NCBI GenBank assembly: GCA_028274465.1
Contig: CM051458.1
Coordinates: 458,632 to 522,631, forward strand
Length of the DNA: 64,000 nt
Origin: Plantago ovata
Taxonomy: Eukaryota; Streptophyta; Magnoliopsida; Lamiales; Plantaginaceae
Direction: 5' to 3'
Below are positions 58,203-64,000 of this stretch, in pieces (within the stretch, counting starts at the first letter, position 1; each line of letters begins with the position of its first letter). The position numbers and the translations under genes are program-made. The notes beneath the pieces are model-generated. The model had not been told where the DNA came from and did not search any database. It saw only the letters and a list, made by a program, of their open reading frames with translations.

Positions 58203-59624
58203 GATGTTAATAATTGGTTAGAGGTTTGAAGCAATTCCTGATTTTGACGGCTGATCTGATCATCAAATACAATGAAGCTCTTGAATCGGCTTGAAAGTCG
58301 GATGGAACCTTGAGCCTAATATTGCTTAAACTGTTACGGAGAGGAATCAGGTGCTGCATAAATGGCAGGACGATGCCTATATTGTTCTGTGAAGAAGCTG
58401 CATCTACGTTTGTTGTGTATTTATGGATTTATTGAGTTCCAGATTTCAAGAAGATGACATTGCACTTGAGTTGGGTTCGGCTTGATGTTGATTGCTTGAA
58501 GTAAGCTGCTTCCCAGTGGACATTTAAGGGCCCAGAAAGAGCAACTATTGCACTTGGGTCTTGGGCTAGCCGGCTGAAGTTTTGGATATGAAGGGGTCAA
58601 GGTGAGGGTATACTGCAAATGTGTTCAGCTACTGCAGATGTTGAAATGACAAGTAACTAATGGGTTTAACGAACTTGATCTATGTTTTCCCTTGAACCAT
58701 TGATTTCTCCTGAGATGCAAAAATCCTAAAGTCTGTATTTCCTGAGCTGCTTCACCAAGGTATGTGATTATGCTCGAGTATACACGCAATGATTTTCCCT
58801 CTCTTCTGACTGGCTTTCTTTACAATCCTGTGGCAGCAGCCTTTTTCTAGCGTTAAGAGTAGACACCTTAAAAGTGGTTAGATGCATGCTTGTTCTTGTT
58901 CTGTCATGAGAAAGTTGTGATTCTAACTTCTCAACAATAGCTGGGTTTTGCCTCTGACATATTTATGAGCTTCTGCAAGAAGTGAAGAAACTGTGCCCTA
59001 AATATGCATTCATCATCCATTCATGTACTATGCTAACTATAAAACGTGCCTTGGGCTCGTAGGAATGTGCAGTTATTCTGAGATTGAGAATTTTACAGAG
59101 TTTTTTTGCGGCATGCTGGAGGTACTAAAGTGTGTAGGTGTCCCTAGTTATCAATGGTTAATTTTCAGGTCACATAGTGATATATGACAACTTAAGGAAC
59201 AATCAAATAGATTTAAAATAGTATAGAGAACATATATATGACTTCATTACACGATTTAAGTTAAAGTACTCAACACATCTACTAGAAAATAGAAAGATAA
59301 CCACATTTGGCGAAAGTGCATGTATGTTGTAACTGTGTAAGTTACAAACACTTCATTACATGATGTAAACCAAAATCCATTGTCACTTTCGAAGCTGTAT
59401 GTCTACTAAGGATAATCTTTTTGTGATATAATTATTTCGGTAGAAGAAAGGCGGTACATTCTACTTATAGTATCGCAGTATGCAGTGTGCCCTGTCATGA
59501 CGCAACATGAATTCATTGTTGGCCTCTCTATATATACTATATATATTCACAGAAAAAAAGAAAGGAAAAAAAAAAGGATAAAATTGATCTGCATCTTGGT
59601 TTGTTTTTTCCTCCACTGTGTTGA
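58203..59624. other. convergent spacer, GH28 gene and AP2 gene
   Basis: Holds both 3' UTRs; the GH28 side probably runs to about 58700. No repeat or RNA gene recognised. An A-rich stretch lies at 59550-59580. Confidence 0.5.
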
Positions 59625-62600
59625 TTAAGAATCCAGCTCACATTGAAACATTGACGACGAAAACGAATCATAATCACCAAAGAGAATGCCATGTTCCTTG
59701 TTAAAACTGTTTACGTCTGGAAAATCAAATGACGTTTGTATGTCATCTGGAAAGCAACTCCTAGGAGCTTCCTGCTCAGAGATGACGCTAGGTGGACTGC
59801 TACAAGTTGCAGTTTGCTCAAACATTTCCTTGAACTTAGAGGACTGCAACAGAAGCTCTAGAGCCGATGAAGCTGTTGTTCCATCACTAGGTCGCTTTAA
59901 AGGAATGCCCTTCTGATCAACAGGGTAGTAGTTCAGGAATTCTAGCCCTAGTCCTATTTCTTGATCCAGGTTTTTAGGACTAACATCCTTGTTGTCATTA
60001 TTGATGTTCTGCCCGGGGCTACTAGTATTTTTTTCGATAGGTTGAAGCCACTTTATGTAACGACTGAGGTCGAAATTGGTAACAGCGTTAAGACCGCGGT
60101 ACTCTATGGCTGCCATGTCATAGGCAGTTGCTGCTTCTTCTTGAGTAGCTGCATGAAATAGTATGTAATTAGATGAGAAAAGATTCAGGGCCAAACTGGG
60201 GAATTCACTTTTTTTTTCCTTTTAATTGAAGGGCTTAAATGTATGGAGAATTTGGTGAAAAGGTGGTGGAAAATATGTCCCCGAGTCTTAGTTGGTGATC
60301 TATGTATCAACTAACCAACCAACCACAATTGCTTGCTTTCACTTACTATATACTAGCAACTTTTCATTATTAAAATTTGCACATATGACCCAACCCTATT
60401 TTGGGAATTATTTGCAATTAGGTTTGTAACTTGAACAAACCTATAGAATTTGGCATTATCTATACTAACGAGGGCCTAACTCATGGGGAATTAACATATC
60501 ATTTAGAATACTGAAGTAATATCACCTTACACATGGGAAGAAGAAGGTTAATATGTAGCTAAGTATAGTGTCAATGGGTTATGTGATGTTTTGTATGTTT
60601 TCTATTGACTCAGAGATCATAATCCAAGATTTTGCTTAATTATTGTAATTCAAGTGATTTTGAACCACTTTTGACTATGATTTCATCTTTTGACAATATC
60701 CATAAGGCTGAATTATTTATCTAATTTTTCTAAATGATTGTGTCTAACGTGACTCGAGTCAACTTTATTTCCTTATCAAACCGATAACATAAAATTCCGA
60801 AAGAGATTGAATGAAAATACATCTCGTACCATATGTTCCGAGATAGAGATATTTGTTTCCAAAAACTCTTCCTATGCGAGCTTCCCACCTTCCATTGTGA
60901 TGGTGTCTGTACATCCACATTGTCGAATAAAAAAATAATTAAAAGAATAACACTTTTGAAAAATATTACTAGTACAAATGCAAATTGAATTCATCAAATA
61001 TTTGCCCACAAATTTTGTCAGGAGTTTGATGTACAAAGACAGTAAAATGCAGATTCAAACTTATAATAAAGAGATGCTAAAGAAATTGATTATGCATGGG
61101 ACCTGCTGTGTTCATGAATGTTGTAGCTTATTGTAGTTGGCAAAGTAGTAGGAGAATTTATAATTGCTCAATTTTCTTCAATTAATTTAATTTGTCATTT
61201 CATTTATTTATTTTATTATCAACATTATATTAAATATTAATATTCTTATTTTACATAAAACTAATAGGCTTTCTTAATCAATTTCTTACCTTGCGACGCC
61301 TCTATACTTGGATACTCCTCGAGAGAAGCCGCTGCTTTTTCTGCGATTTAATTTCACATAATTGAATTAAACATATGAGAAATAAACACTTGGAAAAATA
61401 TACTAATTTGATTTCTACATGAAAAAAATAGGTTATATGCGTACCTTCTTATTGAAACAATATACTCTTCCTTAGTTTGGCCTTCCATTTCTCTAAGATC
61501 TTGTTCATATGTAGAGAGCTATAAAAACGATATCAAGAAAATGAAAATTCTCAAAATTATAAAGTAGAGTTTACATTTATAATTCAAGAAATTAGGGAAT
61601 GACATTTACTGGAAAATTGAGAATTGTATCGGGTCCCCAATACTTCAAGGCAGCCAAGTCATAGGCGTGTGCAGCTGTTTCTTCACCATCATAAGCACCT
61701 AAAACAATTTCTAACAAGTTACGCCATATTTCTTGGTCTCAAGAAATTTAAACAGACTTGAATTAAATTGAAGAAGGATTATTTTCTCAACGAATAAAAC
61801 AGTGCATTAATCTCATGGCAACTCATTTTTTGCACGAAAGGTAAATTTTTAGAAGCCCAAAAGAGTCGGTACAAGTATACGAGGGACATACTGAAGCTCA
61901 TGTTTACTACAAATAATTTATAACTAATCGGTGAACTACCTCAACAATGGAATGGAATGAATAAGCTCTATTCAAAGCCAAACTAAGATATCATGGCAAC
62001 TCATTTGTTACACTATGATACATACATATATTCAAGATTTCATTTTTGTTTGTTTGTATATTTACTAGGTGAAAAAAAAAGAAGATTTCTAGATTCGGTA
62101 AATACGTACCAAGATATACTGCACATTAGTAGCATCCACCATAACCACCATTGACGCAACATATGTAAATCCCAAGAAATAAAACAAATTAGCATATAAA
62201 AAAAATTAAGAAAAAAAAGGCCAAGAAATTGTAAAAATATTTAATTTGATGGAAAAACCTTGTTTTCCTTTCTTGCTCTGGGACTGATTCCAACAATTCT
62301 TATCCCACAGATGAGCTTCGAACCGCCCAGTCCAACGATGCCTGCAAAATGACGATTATAACCCCCTTTGCATTTCCCACTCTCAAAACAAATTAACATG
62401 CATGAATTGAAGCTGCTGCATCGAATCAATTAATTGTACCTGGTGACACCCCTGTAGATCGAGCTACGTTGCTGCGGAGAGTCCCTCAGGACGCTTTTTC
62501 GCCTCCGTTTCGTTGTCGTCTTCGCAATGCCATTTGCATCGTTTTTGTTCTCGTCGTAGTCGGGGAGTTGAGAGGTGGTTTTAGGACTGGTGGGAGTGAT

Positions 62601-62627
62601 CCTTTGTTTTGAAGAAGATTTTGTCAT
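59625..62627 (-). CDS. WRINKLED-type AP2/ERF transcription factor (WRI3/WRI4-like)
   Basis: Eight exons: 62627-62440, 62341-62259, 62118-62110, 61698-61610, 61518-61445, 61340-61290, 60906-60830 and 60148-59625; all GT-AG and in phase; 364 residues. Basic N-terminus (TTTKRRRKS), first AP2 domain about 57-123 ([40 protein letters not shown]), linker [20 protein letters not shown], second AP2 domain about 159-217 ([38 protein letters not shown]). The C-terminus has [18 protein letters not shown] and [11 protein letters not shown], resembling Arabidopsis WRI3/WRI4 rather than WRI1. Family role: nuclear activator of fatty-acid synthesis genes, for WRI4 linked to cuticular wax. The 9-bp exon encodes VYL. 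A TATA box lies about 50 bp upstream. Intact. Confidence 0.9.
62110..62118 (-). other. 9-bp micro-exon of the WRI-like gene
   Basis: TATATCTTG between an acceptor TGCAG and a donor GTACGT. With the last base of exon 2 it gives GTA TAT CTT G, encoding Val-Tyr-Leu of the first AP2 domain. Skipping it keeps the frame but removes VYL. The same micro-exon is a known trait of WRI-type genes. Confidence 0.9.
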
Positions 62628-62675
62628 GAGGTTTTTAGAGTGTGATTATGGAATATGTATGTGATGCTTTTGAGT

Positions 62676-62690
62676 CATTTATATATATAG
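62676..62690 (-). promoter_or_regulatory. putative TATA box of the WRI-like gene
   Basis: Minus strand CTATATATATAAATG, about 50 bp before the start codon at 62627; the leader would be short. Confidence 0.55.
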
Positions 62691-63039
62691 TAAGTTGTGA
62701 ATTGAGAGTATGGCCGTATGGGTAGGGTAGGTTGTGGGGGTTAGGGGGATGGTGGGAGCCGGCTGTGAATGAATAATAGCTAGGGGTGGGCTGGTGGTTT
62801 AGTTCTAAAGAGGGTGCCGTATTTAGTGGCCGTCTTCAAGCGGGTGCTTTTATGTCAAAATGGAACTCTTATGTCTTGTTCTCACTTGAGTTTTTGTTGT
62901 ATGGCTTGTTTCACTACCCACACAGATCTAGTACTAAAATAAGCTGGGACTATGGAGATATTTGACATGTGGTATTTTATTATTTCATCTAATTTAAGTC
63001 TTTTTGAGATGGATTATTGTTCTGTTCTTTCTGAACTGA
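62691..63039. other. upstream region of the WRI-like gene
   Basis: G/T-rich on the plus strand (GGTTGTGGGGGTTAGGGGGA at about 62731). No repeat or further gene. Confidence 0.5.
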
Positions 63040-63245
63040 ATTGAACAGACCTGATTTGAATTGAATTGAATTGAACAGAACTGATTTGAATTGAATTGAA
63101 TTGAACTAAACTGAATGAAGATGAGCTGAACTGAATGAAGCTGAATTGAACCCTTGAACTTATTTGTAGTATAAATACTATTAAAAAAATTTGAACTGTA
63201 TGCATCTGAACTGAACTGAATTTAATGCATCTGAACTGATCTAAA
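63040..63245. repeat. degenerate TTGAACTGAA simple repeat
   Basis: Units GAATTGAATT, GAACAGAACTGA and GAACTGAATG in loose tandem array. Same repeat type as 2806-3015 in the complementary sense. Confidence 0.8.
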
Positions 63246-64000
63246 TTAACAAATAATCAATTTTCAGATGAAGAGAATATAAAATTAGTTTAGTTATAGT
63301 TATGGTATTTTAAGCTGCCTTTCTCCCGGAGCTAAAACCATAAATTCGGAGGGGGGGGGGATTAGTATTCTATATTCGGTTTGTCCTATGTCAAACCGAA
63401 AGTAAGGCCCTTACTTGTAGGGAGTTGAGCACTTCCTAATATAATTAAAGGTGCAAATGACTTGCCTCATCATAGATTTGTGTCATATATCTTGGTACTA
63501 AAATAGATAGAACTCTCCTGATCGTACCAAGTGTATGAGTCTCATGACTCCACATTTAATTAGGCCCATGTCACATTCTTTCAGTGGTAATTTAGACTTT
63601 TCCGGGGCTTAAGGAGCCTTAGAGATTATGTGTTGGTCCGCCTGTGGTGTCTGCTCAACATTCCCATGTCCGATAATCTCTCTTACTTGAAGCAATGTGT
63701 CTGCTCAACATTCCCCATTGGTCTTATTTGAAGTCGGCATTAGCCTTTTCCCCACAATTGAATTGGGTGCACTACATACGCTCGGTGTCGGACCTCAACT
63801 AGTTTGGACTTTGGATGTAAGATGTTGTCCTCAATTCGTCTTAAAAACGCTATTCATAAATTGAACATGTTTTATGATCGTTAGTATTAAGTATTAATTA
63901 TATAGATCATGATCAAAATCATGGTAGCTAGAGTGGGTTAATTAACATACTAGGATAGTACACACCAAGAAATAGGGAATACCCTCGTTTAGTAGGAATC
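63246..64000. other. intergenic to window end
   Basis: No gene. A run of 10 G near 63351-63360 and a short direct duplication GTGTCTGCTCAACATTCCC (about 63637 and 63698), perhaps part of a decayed retroelement leader; not enough to classify. Confidence 0.5.

Noticed and set aside
1..64000. CRISPR arrays, operons or bacterial-type systems
   Set aside because: The window is plant nuclear DNA with spliced genes; none of the tandem repeats has regular spacer structure.

Overview
Nuclear DNA of a flowering plant, almost certainly a eudicot. The evidence is AT-rich intergenic DNA, GT-AG introns, plant-specific families (GNOM-type ARF-GEF, WRI-type AP2 factor with a 9-bp micro-exon, phytocyanin, pectin methylesterase inhibitor, GH28 pectinase), and plant repeats (Stowaway MITEs, Cassandra and other TRIMs, tRNA-derived SINEs, solo LTRs). 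The species cannot be named from the sequence.

Layout. 1-6.3 kb: gene-poor, with two Stowaway-like MITEs and simple repeats. 6.3-15.1 kb: a PMEI-like inhibitor, a small early-nodulin-like phytocyanin just downstream of a Copia remnant, and on the minus strand a six-exon TRF2/HOY1 PH-like (ASG1-type) gene with an apparent 1-base frameshift. 15.6-20.1 kb: a transposon island holding a Cassandra solo LTR, a decayed reverse transcriptase ORF, and a complete Cassandra TRIM inserted in that ORF with a TCACT target duplication. 20.9-23.4 kb: a minus-strand three-exon gene for a small GATA-finger protein with an LxLxL motif. 24-35 kb: a Ty3 remnant, a decayed duplicate of the GATA locus carrying a SINE, a solo LTR and a TRIM, then a second solo LTR of the same family and another SINE.

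35.8-38 kb: ADA1 (SAGA subunit). 40.2-41.2 kb: a 975-bp Mutator-like foldback element with a 9-bp target duplication and a core of 22 GAGCTC palindromes. 42.9-47.1 kb: GNL2-type ARF-GEF, minus strand. 47.6-48.9 kb: a TIR element broken by a LINE-type insertion. 51-54.2 kb: RAD23, 12 exons. 54.9-58.2 kb: membrane-anchored GH28 protein, 5 exons. 59.6-62.6 kb: WRI3/WRI4-like AP2 factor, minus strand, 8 exons.

The genes do not form a pathway or cluster; they are ordinary single-gene transcription units separated by mobile DNA. PMEI and the GH28 protein both concern cell-wall pectin, but nothing in the sequence links them. Exon boundaries were derived by hand from GT-AG sites, reading frame and family similarity recalled from memory. 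I saw no new multi-gene system. The most unusual structures are the GAGCTC foldback MULE, the nested Cassandra, a repeat family that carries its own promoter-like block, and the duplicated, transposon-riddled GATA locus.
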